A DNA stretch of 64,000 nt from an uncultured Prochlorococcus sp. (GTDB lineage: Bacteria; Cyanobacteriota; Cyanobacteriia; PCC-6307; Cyanobiaceae), in contig CACAXR010000001.1 in assembly GCA_902536555.1 (NCBI GenBank), positions 62,001-126,000 on the forward strand, given 5' to 3'. The position numbers and the translations under genes are program-made. Positions 1 to 7,980 of this stretch are shown in pieces (position 1 is the stretch's first letter; the number at the start of each line of letters is the position of its first letter). Under the pieces are notes generated by a model that worked only from the letters and a program-made list of their open reading frames with translations, searched no databases and was not told the origin of the DNA.

Positions 1-1144
1 ATATCTCTTTAGCTTCAACTTCAGAGAGACCAACTGAACTTATCTCTGGGTGAGTAAAGGTTGCTGCGGGGATACTTTTATAGTTAATTTCGACATTACC
101 ACCGCAAATATTATCAACAGCAATAGTACCCTGCGCTGCAGCTGTATGGGCAAGCATTAGTTTGCCCGTTACATCTCCAACAGCCCAAATGTTAGGTATT
201 ATTTCATCACCATTCTTAACTCTCATTTGATCATCTACAGGAATGAAACCTTTTACTGTTTCGATACCAACCGACTCAAGATTTAAGTTATTACTATTAG
301 GACTTCTGCCAGTTGCGACTAGTACAGCGTCAACTTCTAAAGTTTCTACAACTTCCTTAGATTTTGCATCAGTCAGTTCTATTTTTACAGGGCATCCAGG
401 TGTTATTTTTGTTGCAAAGACATTTGATTTTGTGTCTATATCTCTTGCTTGAATAAGGTTCTTCTTAGCAATTTTAGTGATGTCTGGATCAAATGTTGGC
501 ATAATATTTTCCAAAGCCTCGATCATGGTAACTTCACAACCAAGCGCGGTATAAACATCAGCAAATTCTAGACCTATATATCCGCTTCCAATAATTGCTA
601 TCCATCTTGGAAGCCACTCAAGTTTAACCGCATCATCGCTAGTAAATACGGTCCTATTATCCAAAGTTATTCCACGGGGCACAAAAGGAGAAGAGCCTGT
701 TGCTATAACAATATTCTTACATGTCAAAATTTTATCAATTCCGTTTTTATCTCTTACACCTACTTTTTGATTTCCTTCAATTCTTCCAATGCCCAAAATA
801 ATTTCAACTCCACTCCTTTTAAGAGTTTTTGTTAAATTTTCTCTAACATTTAAAACTAAATTATTTGCATGATCTGCAATTTTTGATCTCTCGAACCTAA
901 CTGGTGAAGCATGTATACCAAATTTAGCTAAATGTTCATAATTAGCTATTTCTCTAACTTTTCCACTTGCAGCTAAAAGAGCTTTAGATGGAACACAACC
1001 CTTGTTAACACAAGTGCCTCCCATATCAGAAGATTCTACTATTGCGACTTTCAGTCCCTTACCAGCAGCATGTTTAGCGGCATCAAAACCTCCGTATCCT
1101 GCTCCTATTACTATTAAATCAAAATCAAAACTTGAATCAGTCAC
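1..1144 (-). CDS. lpd: Dihydrolipoamide dehydrogenase (E3), C-terminus cut by window edge
   Basis: FAD-dependent E3 subunit that reoxidises lipoyl groups in pyruvate dehydrogenase and glycine cleavage complexes, passing electrons to NAD+. I read about 381 residues from a GTG start at 1144 (MTDSSFDFDLIVIGAGYGG). Visible are the N-terminal FAD-binding GxGxxG (IGAGYGG), the redox disulfide motif GGTCVNKGCVPSK, a second dinucleotide fold (IIGSGYIGLEFAD) and the central FAD motif AVGDVTG. The dimerisation domain with the catalytic His-Glu pair lies beyond the left edge. The family is about 480 residues, so about 100 are missing. The downstream methylase gene begins its stop codon only 11 nt away, on the same strand, so the two are probably co-transcribed. 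Confidence 0.95.
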   Translation of the reverse strand, partial: MTDSSFDFDLIVIGAGYGGFDAAKHAAGKGLKVAIVESSDMGGTCVNKGCVPSKALLAASGKVREIANYEHLAKFGIHASPVRFERSKIADHANNLVLNVRENLTKTLKRSGVEIILGIGRIEGNQKVGVRDKNGIDKILTCKNIVIATGSSPFVPRGITLDNRTVFTSDDAVKLEWLPRWIAIIGSGYIGLEFADVYTALGCEVTMIEALENIMPTFDPDITKIAKKNLIQARDIDTKSNVFATKITPGCPVKIELTDAKSKEVVETLEVDAVLVATGRSPNSNNLNLESVGIETVKGFIPVDDQMRVKNGDEIIPNIWAVGDVTGKLMLAHTAAAQGTIAVDNICGGNVEINYKSIPAATFTHPEISSVGLSEVEAKEI

Positions 1145-1155
1145 TTTTTATTTAT

Positions 1156-2025
1156 TTATTTAGAGGTGTATGCGGCTCTTTTTCGTTCTAGTAATAACGG
1201 AACTGCAACACAAGCCACATTCAATGATTCTACAATCTCACTATGCGGAATTGTAATTGTTTCATTAAAAGCTTCTTGAATTTTTTTATGAATACCTTGA
1301 CCTTCATTACCCAAAATTAATGCTGTACGTCTAGACCAATCAACTTCCCAGTAAGGTTTTGAAGGTTTTTTTGAACTCTCATTATGGCTACTAGTAGAGA
1401 AAATCTTAAATCCTACATTTGATAATTCAGACAAAGTCTTAAGTAAAGAATTTAATATTTCTTCTTCAATGCCATCAAATCTTAAAAATGGCAGATGAAA
1501 AACTGCACCTGAGGATGCTCTTAATACCTTTTGGCCTAATGGGTGCGCACCTCCAGCTAAAAAAATTGCATTGACACCCGCAGCTAAAGCGGTTCTAAAT
1601 AGATTACCCATATTCCCAGGATCTTGAATTCTGTCGAGAACAAGAACAAAATCATCTTTTCTATTAAATTGATAATTAGGTATTGCTGAAATCTCTACTA
1701 AAGCTGCTATTCCATCTGGATTAATTGTTGAAATCGCAGATGCCAAGACTTCCTCTGAGACAATATTTATTAATGACTCATCAAATTTTTTGCTTAGATT
1801 TTGATTCTTTCTTAGCCATTTTTCGGTAACTAAAATCTTAGAGGGATTTTTTCCAGACTTCAGCAATTCTTCAATGAGATGTGTACCCTCTATGCAAAAA
1901 AAGTCTTGATCTTTTGGAGATGATCCTCTTTTAAATGATCTAAATCTTTTAACTAGATTATTGTTTTTACTAGTTATTTTTAAAAAAGTATTTTCTATGA
2001 GTATTTTTAAAAAATTTGTTATCAA
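1156..2025 (-). CDS. SpoU/TrmH-family RNA 2'-O-methyltransferase
   Basis: SAM-dependent knotted (SPOUT) methylase that 2'-O-methylates ribose in rRNA or tRNA. The N-terminal substrate-binding part contains LVKRFRSFKRGSSPKDQDFFC; the SPOUT motifs are LVLDRIQDPGNMGNLFRTA (motif 1), ALILGNEGQGI (motif 2) and IPHSEIVESLNVACVAVPLL (motif 3), in the right order and near the C-terminus. The length, 289 aa, is normal. The start is TTG and no ATG is available nearby, so the first about 17 residues are uncertain. It lies upstream of lpd in the same direction and is divergent from murA. Which RNA is modified cannot be told from sequence alone. Confidence 0.9.
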   Translation of the reverse strand: MITNFLKILIENTFLKITSKNNNLVKRFRSFKRGSSPKDQDFFCIEGTHLIEELLKSGKNPSKILVTEKWLRKNQNLSKKFDESLINIVSEEVLASAISTINPDGIAALVEISAIPNYQFNRKDDFVLVLDRIQDPGNMGNLFRTALAAGVNAIFLAGGAHPLGQKVLRASSGAVFHLPFLRFDGIEEEILNSLLKTLSELSNVGFKIFSTSSHNESSKKPSKPYWEVDWSRRTALILGNEGQGIHKKIQEAFNETITIPHSEIVESLNVACVAVPLLLERKRAAYTSK

Positions 2026-2139
2026 CTATATTTTAATTACATAAATATTTTGATCAATTATTTATTAAATTTTTATTTCCCAAGAAATCAAAAAATACAT
2101 TTTCACTTTTAATTAATATTCATGACGTTACATAGGGTG

Positions 2140-2185
2140 GACTTAATATTATTAGTTTGTCATGATGAATCTAATAAATTAAGTC
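2140..2185 (+). promoter_or_regulatory. Long inverted repeat ending 3 nt before the murA start
   Basis: Left arm 2140-2155 and right arm 2171-2185 are complementary over 15 base pairs with one extra A in the left arm (2148), around a 15-nt loop that contains TCATGATGA. The right arm ends three bases before the murA ATG at 2189. As RNA it would fold next to, and possibly hide, the ribosome entry region; as DNA it would be a dyad operator. No poly-U follows, so it is not a terminator. The repeat is seen directly; a regulatory role is inferred. Confidence 0.5.
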
Positions 2186-2188
2186 TTA

Positions 2189-3559
2189 ATGATTTGCGGA
2201 AGCAAAACGAAGTCATATCTTAAATCGCAAAATTTAAAGATTCTTGGCCAAGGCAAGTTAAATGGAATAGTTGAAATAAGTGGTGCGAAGAATTCCGCAT
2301 TAGTTTTATTAGCCTCATCATTGCTAACTAATGAAAAAATAATTCTTGAAAATGTACCTCTTCTCACTGATATTGAAAAGATGGGGAATATCTTAAAGAA
2401 TTTAGGAGTGAATTTAGTTCGTAAAAACAACCAACTAGAAATAGATCCAACAACTATTTCGATTAAAGAACTTCCATATGAACTTGTTAAAGGATTAAGA
2501 GCTAGTTTCTTTTGTATAGGTGCACTATTAACTAAATTTGGAGAAGCTCAAGTACCGTTGCCAGGCGGATGCAATATTGGTTCAAGGCCAATAGATGAGC
2601 ACATTAACGGATTAATCGCACTAGGAGCAGACATTATTATTGAAAAGGGAATTGTTAAGGCAAAAACAAGGGGGAACAAAAATAGACTTTATGGTACTCA
2701 TATTAAATTAAATTGTCCAAGTGTAGGTGCGACTGAAACTTTAATAATGGCAGCATCTTTAGCTAAAGGAAGAACTACTATTGAGAATGCTGCTAGAGAG
2801 CCTGAAGTTCAAGATTTATGCCAAATGCTTAATAAAATGGGGGCAAAAATTTATGACTCCGGTAAAGAAACAATTATTATTGATGGTGTTAATAAGCTTA
2901 GCGGATGTACCCATAAAGTAATTCCAGACCGAATAGAAGCTGGAACTTTTCTAATAGCTGCTGCTGCAACTTCCTCTTCAATAACAATTTCTCCAGTAAT
3001 CCCTCATCATCTTGAAGCTGTCACTAATAAGCTTCAAGAGAGTGGGAGTAAAGTTACGATTAAAGGTAATTCGATTTCTATCAAAAGTAAAAAGATTAAA
3101 GGAGTAGATATTGAAACAGCTCCTTTTCCAGGCTTTCCTACTGATTTGCAGGCACCATTTACAGCTTTAATGACAATCGCAAATGGGGAATCAAAGATAA
3201 CCGAAACAATTTTCGAAAACAGAATGAATCATATTTATTTACTTAATGAAATGGGTGCTCGTATAAAACTAAACAAAAACGTTGCTCACATCAAAGGTGT
3301 TAAAACAATTAAAGGAATGAATCTAGTTGGCTCAGATTTAAGATCATCAGCTGCATTAATAATTGCAGGAATCATTGCAAAAGGTAGTAGTAAGATCTAT
3401 GGATTAGAACATTTAGATAGAGGTTATGAATATTTTGAATTAAAACTAAAAAAATTAGGTATTAAAATAACCAGAGAGGTTAGTAAAAGTACTTTTGAGA
3501 AGAATGAATATAAAATTAAAACTAAATCTGAGAAACTTTCAAAACTAGAAGCAGCTTAA
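2189..3559 (+). CDS. murA: UDP-N-acetylglucosamine 1-carboxyvinyltransferase
   Basis: First committed step of peptidoglycan synthesis in the cytoplasm: transfers enolpyruvate from PEP to UDP-GlcNAc; the target of fosfomycin. The 456-aa protein has the EPSP-synthase double fold. Lys34-Asn35 of SGAKNSALVL, the catalytic Cys128 in PLPGGCNIGSRPIDEH (fosfomycin-sensitive Cys form), the Asp in FPGFPTDLQAPF and the C-terminal RSSAALI and HLDRGYE motifs are present. ATG 2189 gives about 14 extra N-terminal residues (MICGSKTKSYLKSQ) compared with E. coli MurA, but no other start codon exists in that stretch. About 30 residues past the final helix are Lys-rich. A strong inverted repeat abuts the start codon. 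Confidence 0.97.
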   Translation: MICGSKTKSYLKSQNLKILGQGKLNGIVEISGAKNSALVLLASSLLTNEKIILENVPLLTDIEKMGNILKNLGVNLVRKNNQLEIDPTTISIKELPYELVKGLRASFFCIGALLTKFGEAQVPLPGGCNIGSRPIDEHINGLIALGADIIIEKGIVKAKTRGNKNRLYGTHIKLNCPSVGATETLIMAASLAKGRTTIENAAREPEVQDLCQMLNKMGAKIYDSGKETIIIDGVNKLSGCTHKVIPDRIEAGTFLIAAAATSSSITISPVIPHHLEAVTNKLQESGSKVTIKGNSISIKSKKIKGVDIETAPFPGFPTDLQAPFTALMTIANGESKITETIFENRMNHIYLLNEMGARIKLNKNVAHIKGVKTIKGMNLVGSDLRSSAALIIAGIIAKGSSKIYGLEHLDRGYEYFELKLKKLGIKITREVSKSTFEKNEYKIKTKSEKLSKLEAA

Positions 3560-3593
3560 TCTTTTCCAACAATTTTTCAAACCAAAAGTTAAA

Positions 3594-3704
3594 TCAAACG
3601 TAAGCAATATTGATTAGTGAAATACAACCCAAAAATAATATTAACAAAACTAGAAAGCGATTAGACCAAATTTTATTTAAACCATGAAATTTGAATTCGT
3701 TCAT
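3594..3704 (-). CDS. Micro-ORF: 36-aa single-span membrane peptide
   Basis: ATG at 3704 to TGA at 3594; peptide MNEFKFHGLNKIWSNRF followed by a strongly hydrophobic stretch (LVLLILFLGCISLINIAYV). It reads as one transmembrane helix with a basic N-terminal side. Its ATG overlaps the TGA of the upstream micro-ORF (ATGA), the classic translational-coupling geometry. It is convergent with murA. I do not recognise the peptide; it resembles in size the single-helix photosynthetic subunits, but does not match the PsbX, PsbI, PetN or PsaM sequences I know. Confidence 0.4.
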   Translation of the reverse strand: MNEFKFHGLNKIWSNRFLVLLILFLGCISLINIAYV

Positions 3705-3808
3705 GCCCAAGTTCCGCTATTAGATCCGAATGTTGTGAGTATAGTTACTGCAATAAAAAGATAAGGGACAAATTTAAAGGATAATTTTTTAGCTTGAGTT
3801 TTAGACAT
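3701..3808 (-). CDS. Micro-ORF: 35-aa membrane peptide, coupled to the next
   Basis: ATG 3808 to TGA 3701; the peptide begins MSKTQAKKLSFKFVPYLF and continues with a hydrophobic helix (IAVTILTTFG), ending in SNSGTWA. It has basic N-terminal residues followed by a single membrane span. A TATATT-like -10 element lies at 3824-3829 on the same strand, which would give a very short leader. Its stop overlaps the start of the 36-aa ORF. Function unknown. Conservation of both frames in related genomes would decide whether this pair is real. Confidence 0.4.
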   Translation of the reverse strand: MSKTQAKKLSFKFVPYLFIAVTILTTFGSNSGTWA

Positions 3809-4050
3809 TTGCTTTTTTTACTAAATATAACACAATATTACTAATTATGAAGCTATCTCCTGTCAAAAAAAGACTTTTAGGAGCACTTAATCACAAAAAT
3901 GTATCATATATGTTTAAATTTCCTTTTTCCCTCATTTCTTGTCAGCAAATGCAATAAATAATTCTATGTTTTTATCGAAAAGATTAACTATTAAGCAAGG
4001 TTATCTGGAAACTGTTCCTTGACCAGAACAATAGTCAATAAGTTGATTTT
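3809..4050. other. Gene-poor spacer upstream of tRNA-Leu
   Basis: About 240 bases with no convincing gene. A 36-codon plus-strand ORF (3847-3957) has no ribosome binding site and no recognisable features. Short overlapping complementary segments around 4004-4030 could form alternative weak hairpins, none with a U-tract. The right end leads into the tRNA-Leu promoter. Confidence 0.5.
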
Positions 4051-4059
4051 TGTTATAAT
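4051..4059 (+). promoter_or_regulatory. Extended -10 promoter element for tRNA-Leu/argD
   Basis: TGTTATAAT reads as an extended -10 (TGn followed by a consensus TATAAT at 4054-4059). Transcription would start near 4066, leaving about 20 nt before the tRNA 5' end. No good -35 is seen at the right distance, as is common in A+T-rich picocyanobacteria. Confidence 0.5.
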
Positions 4060-4086
4060 AAAAAAGTTCATTTTTTCAAAAGCCTT

Positions 4087-4168
4087 GGGAGCGTGGTGGA
4101 ATTGGTAGACGCACCGCACTCAAAATGCGGCACCTTCGGGTATGTCGGTTCAAGTCCGACCGCTCCCA
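4087..4168 (+). tRNA. tRNA-Leu (anticodon CAA)
   Basis: 82-nt class II tRNA. The acceptor GGGAGCG (4087-4093) pairs with CGCTCCC (4161-4167), discriminator A at 4168. The anticodon stem CCGCA/TGCGG encloses loop CTCAAAA, giving anticodon CAA, which reads UUG. The long variable arm with a TTCG loop and the T-loop TTCAAGT are present. CCA is not encoded. The argD start codon follows after only five bases. Confidence 0.97.
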
Positions 4169-4173
4169 CTTTA

Positions 4174-5349
4174 ATGAATACCTATAGTCGATTCGATATA
4201 TCATTCAAAAAAGGAAAAGGTTGTTGGCTATGGGACAAAACAGGTAAAAGATATCTTGATGCAGTCGCTGGTATAGCAACTTGTAGTCTTGGACATAGCG
4301 ATAGAGTTTTGAGAAGAAGGTTATCAACTCAACTAAAAAAGATTCAGCACATTTCTAATCTCTACAACATTGAAGAACAAGAACAATTAAGCAGAACTTT
4401 AACAAATATGAGTTGTGCTAAAAGCGTCTTCTTCTGTAATAGTGGTGCGGAAGCAAATGAATCAGCAATTAAATTAATTAAAAAATATGGAAATAAAACA
4501 AATAAAGGTAAAGAATCAATTATTCTCGCAGCAGAATCCAGCTTCCATGGAAGGACACTTGCAGCCTTGAGTGCCACTGGACAACCAAAATATCAAAAAG
4601 GTTTCGAACCAATGATTCAAGGGTTCAAATTTTTTAAATTTAACAATTTTGATTCGGTAAAAAAATTATTTGAAGAGTGTGAAAATAATGATCAAAAAAT
4701 TTCCGGCGTTTTAGTTGAGCCAATACAAGGCGAAGGCGGCGTAATTCCTGGAAGTAAAATATTTTTTAAAAGCCTGAGAGAAATATGTGATAAATATAAT
4801 TCTCTTCTCATTCTAGATGAGGTCCAAAGTGGAGTAGGTCGAACTGGGAAAATGTGGGGTTATGAGAATTTAGGAATTGAACCTGATGGATTCACCCTTG
4901 CTAAAGGATTAGGAGGAGGTCATGCAATTGGAGCGTTATTGGTAAAAGAAAAAGCCAACATTTTTTCTCCAGGGGATCATGCAAGTACTTTTGGAGGGAA
5001 CCCATTTGCTTGTAAAGCTGCCCTAACTGTATTAGAAGAAATAAATAGAAGAAATATTATCAATAATGTTTATCAAAGAGGGGAACAATTAAGTACTGGG
5101 TTTGAAGAATTGTCAAAAAAATTTCCAAATATTATTAGCGGGAAAAGAGGTTTAGGTTTAATACAAGGTCTTGTGATCAATGATGATTATGCTGATGCAA
5201 AAAAAATTACATTAAAAGCTTTTGATAAAGGATTACTGGTAGTTCCTGCAGGAGGAAATGTTGTGAGAATTGTCCCACCATTAGTTATTTCTCGAAGAGA
5301 AATTAATATTCTTTTAAATAAGCTAAATTCAATTTTTGAAGAGTTATAG
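4174..5349 (+). CDS. argD: Acetylornithine aminotransferase
   Basis: PLP-dependent class III aminotransferase of arginine biosynthesis (N-acetylglutamate semialdehyde to N-acetylornithine). 391 aa from ATG 4174. The open frame extends upstream through the tRNA, but MNTYSRFDI is the conserved beginning of the catalytic part; some other cyanobacterial ArgD proteins have a longer N-terminus before this point. Seen: FCNSGAEANESAIKL (phosphate-binding), SSFHGRTLA, LLILDEVQSGVGRTG (Asp to the PLP ring), and the Schiff-base Lys in GFTLAKGLGGG. The start lies 5 nt after the tRNA-Leu 3' end, so the mature message is nearly leaderless. folC follows after 11 nt. Confidence 0.95.
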   Translation: MNTYSRFDISFKKGKGCWLWDKTGKRYLDAVAGIATCSLGHSDRVLRRRLSTQLKKIQHISNLYNIEEQEQLSRTLTNMSCAKSVFFCNSGAEANESAIKLIKKYGNKTNKGKESIILAAESSFHGRTLAALSATGQPKYQKGFEPMIQGFKFFKFNNFDSVKKLFEECENNDQKISGVLVEPIQGEGGVIPGSKIFFKSLREICDKYNSLLILDEVQSGVGRTGKMWGYENLGIEPDGFTLAKGLGGGHAIGALLVKEKANIFSPGDHASTFGGNPFACKAALTVLEEINRRNIINNVYQRGEQLSTGFEELSKKFPNIISGKRGLGLIQGLVINDDYADAKKITLKAFDKGLLVVPAGGNVVRIVPPLVISRREINILLNKLNSIFEEL

Positions 5350-5360
5350 CAATTTAAATT

Positions 5361-6590
5361 TTGAAAAATGCAAATTTAAAAACTTTTGAATTATCTCCTA
5401 AATATGAAAGGGATAATATCAAGTTAGGTTTATCAAGAATTAAAAAAGCACTTCAAGAACTTGGTAATCCTTGCAAGAATATCCCTGCCATACAGATTAT
5501 TGGAACCAATGGGAAAGGATCAATCGCGGCATATTTAGAAAGTATACTTTTTGAAGCTAAAAGGAATTTCGGTGTAACGACATCTCCTCATCTTTTGGAT
5601 GTATGCGAGAGGATTAGAGTTAATAAAAAAAATATCAAAAAAACTGATCTTGAAAAAATCTATAGATTAATAGAAAAAAATTTTTCAACATTTGAATTAA
5701 CTCCTTTTGAAAAAATCATTTGCTGCGCACTAAATTTTTTTGACCATCAAAAAGTTGAATTACTTATTCTTGAAGCTGGCTTAGGGGGACGATTAGACGC
5801 AACAACAGCCCATAAATCTAGACCTATCATTGCCATTGGGAATATTGGCTTAGACCATAAAGAATTTCTTGGAGATACTATTGAAAAAATTGCCCAAGAA
5901 AAATTAGCAGTTATAGAAAAAAACTCAATTGTCATCTCATGCAATCAAAATAGTCAAGTTGAAAATTTAATAACCAAAAAAGTTAAAGAGGTTGGAGCAG
6001 AAATTATTTGGAAAGATTCAATTTCAAACAGCTATGAGCTTGGATTAAGAGGAATTTTTCAAAAGCAAAATGCATCAGTAGCTGTTGGAGCAATTGAAGC
6101 GCTGAATAATTTGGGATTCAATATAAAAGAAAAACACATATCTGAAGGTCTTAAAAAGACAACTTGGAACGGAAGGCTAGAAATAATAAATTATTTAAAC
6201 AAAGAAATTCTTGTAGACTGTGCGCACAATTATCCTGCTGCAAAAGCACTCTCTAATGAGCGAAGCAATTGGGAGAATGAAGATAAAGGAATTTATTGGA
6301 TTTTAGGTGTCCAAAGACAAAAAGATATTTACGCAATATTAAAAACACTTCTAAAGAAAAATGATCACTTATTACTTGTGCCAGTTCCAAACCAACCTAG
6401 TTGGCAATTAAATGATCTCTCTCAGATTAAAGAAATTGACTTCCAAAAAACAATTGAATTTAAAACTTTTGAACTTGCCATTGAGTATTTATTTTCTTTA
6501 AAAAAATGGCCGACTAATCATCCTGTTCTGACAGGTTCTATTTTTTTAGTTGCTGAATTTATTAAATTTGCGAATAAACAGAAATATTAA
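5361..6590 (+). CDS. folC: Folylpolyglutamate / dihydrofolate synthase
   Basis: Mur-ligase-family enzyme that adds L-glutamate to dihydropteroate and extends polyglutamate tails on folates with ATP. 409 aa. The P-loop IIGTNGKGSIAAYLESIL is near residues 44-61; the Mg-binding segment LEAGLGGRLDATTA and GLDHKEFLGDTIEKIAQEK are in place; the C-terminal domain carries LVDCAHNYPAA. The start is TTG (5361), with no in-frame ATG ahead of the conserved region. It is preceded by argD at 11 nt, same strand, and its 3' end overlaps the convergent flavin oxidase gene by 4 nt. Confidence 0.93.
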   Translation: MKNANLKTFELSPKYERDNIKLGLSRIKKALQELGNPCKNIPAIQIIGTNGKGSIAAYLESILFEAKRNFGVTTSPHLLDVCERIRVNKKNIKKTDLEKIYRLIEKNFSTFELTPFEKIICCALNFFDHQKVELLILEAGLGGRLDATTAHKSRPIIAIGNIGLDHKEFLGDTIEKIAQEKLAVIEKNSIVISCNQNSQVENLITKKVKEVGAEIIWKDSISNSYELGLRGIFQKQNASVAVGAIEALNNLGFNIKEKHISEGLKKTTWNGRLEIINYLNKEILVDCAHNYPAAKALSNERSNWENEDKGIYWILGVQRQKDIYAILKTLLKKNDHLLLVPVPNQPSWQLNDLSQIKEIDFQKTIEFKTFELAIEYLFSLKKWPTNHPVLTGSIFLVAEFIKFANKQKY

Positions 6591-7942
6591 ATTTTAAATT
6601 GTTCTTTTACTTCCCAACCTTCCAATTTTCCTGGATTTAATAGCCCTTTAGGATCAAATCTTAATTTCGCTTTTACTTGATCTGCGTCAACCACTCCTAA
6701 GCCTCCGCCTTCGACAGTTAAAACATGAGGATTAAAAATAAACGCACCAAGTTTCTTGCAATCTTCCATTATTTCATTCAATTCATCTATCCCATTCCAC
6801 CTTAATACAGGCAAAGCCGCTAATCGAGGTGATCCTTGTTGAGAAACTGCCTCTAAATGCCAAAGAACTTTTTTACCCCATTTTTTTCTCAAAAAATTAA
6901 TTAATTCAAGTTCATCATTAAGTGGCAAAAGCATCTGTAAATACGTCCAATTTTTATCCTTAGACCTCATATGAAGAGTTGTGTGATTCCATACGACTTC
7001 AGAAATTCCATTGACGAGTTTTTCTTCTTCCCCAAGGAGGGTAGATTCAACTTTGAATTTTTTACAAATTAGCTCGATGGTTTTTATTCCTCCAAGAGTA
7101 GATTGAATTAATATCGTGTGACTTCTAGAATTAGTTTTAAACCATTTTGGCATTTGATCTACAATTTCTTCTTCAAGAATTGCTCCAAGTTTCAAATCAA
7201 TTGCTGCGCTGGTAAGAGTTTTTAATATTTCTATTGTTTTTTCAAATTCAATACATTCAATAACTATTGAATACCACTTACGTTTGATATCAGTAGCAAG
7301 TAATAGAGAAGTAATTATTCCATTAGTCCCATAAGCATGATTCAGAGGTTCAGATTCTTCAGCATCAAATTTTAATAATTCAGGTTTTTCATTCATCGTT
7401 ACTGCCTCTAAACCAATAAGATTCCCTGGATCTCTTAAAAATCCCCACCTAATTGAACCAATACCTCCTGATCCACCTGCAATAAAACCTCCAATTGTTG
7501 CAGTTTTCCAAGTACTAGGAAGCAACCTCAATTCCCTCCCATATTTCTCCAATTGTTTATTTAATTCTCCCATAACACAGCCAGACTGTACTTTTACAAA
7601 ACCTGTATCTGGATCAAATTCTTCTAATTTATTAAAGTAACTCATCTGCATTACAACTCCTTTAAACAATGGGACAGCTTGTCCATAATTACCTGTACCT
7701 GAACCCCTTAAAGTAAGTGGGATAGAAAATTCCCAACAAATTTCTGCTACTTCCTTTACTGCTTTGTGATCACTAGGTCTTACCACCAAATCAGCAATAC
7801 ATTCATCTAATTTTTCAGTAAGGATTGGAGAGTAGTTATAAAAATCTTTTGAAAGTCTTTTGATGTCAGATTGGCTTTCAATAATCTCTAAATTTTTGAC
7901 TTCTCTAAATTTGTCTATAAATTCAAGAGTATTTGATGTCAT
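6587..7942 (-). CDS. GlcD-like FAD-linked oxidase
   Basis: Vanillyl-alcohol-oxidase-fold FAD enzyme related to the glycolate oxidase subunit GlcD and D-lactate dehydrogenases. 451 aa. The FAD-binding half has VVRPSDHKAVKEVAEICWEF, the pyrophosphate loop RGSGTGNYGQAVPLFKG and TIGGFIAGGSGGIGSIRWG; the C-terminal half ends with RFDPKGLLNPGKLEGWE, typical of the family. No cysteine-rich Fe-S half (GlcF) is fused or adjacent. It could work in photorespiratory glycolate oxidation, but the substrate cannot be fixed from sequence. It follows the cytosine-deaminase-like gene by 38 nt on the same strand. Confidence 0.88.
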   Translation of the reverse strand: MTSNTLEFIDKFREVKNLEIIESQSDIKRLSKDFYNYSPILTEKLDECIADLVVRPSDHKAVKEVAEICWEFSIPLTLRGSGTGNYGQAVPLFKGVVMQMSYFNKLEEFDPDTGFVKVQSGCVMGELNKQLEKYGRELRLLPSTWKTATIGGFIAGGSGGIGSIRWGFLRDPGNLIGLEAVTMNEKPELLKFDAEESEPLNHAYGTNGIITSLLLATDIKRKWYSIVIECIEFEKTIEILKTLTSAAIDLKLGAILEEEIVDQMPKWFKTNSRSHTILIQSTLGGIKTIELICKKFKVESTLLGEEEKLVNGISEVVWNHTTLHMRSKDKNWTYLQMLLPLNDELELINFLRKKWGKKVLWHLEAVSQQGSPRLAALPVLRWNGIDELNEIMEDCKKLGAFIFNPHVLTVEGGGLGVVDADQVKAKLRFDPKGLLNPGKLEGWEVKEQFKI

Positions 7943-7980
7943 TAATTAAATTCTTATTGTCTTGTATATAAATTAGCCAA

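Noticed and set aside
3847-3957. 36-codon plus-strand ORF (MKLSPVKKRLLGALNHKN...)
   Set aside because: No ribosome site, no recognised domain, and weak compared with the coupled pair on the other strand.
4093-4173. In-frame extension of argD through tRNA-Leu
   Set aside because: The extension is simply translation of the tRNA gene; MNTYSRFDI at 4174 is the conserved beginning.
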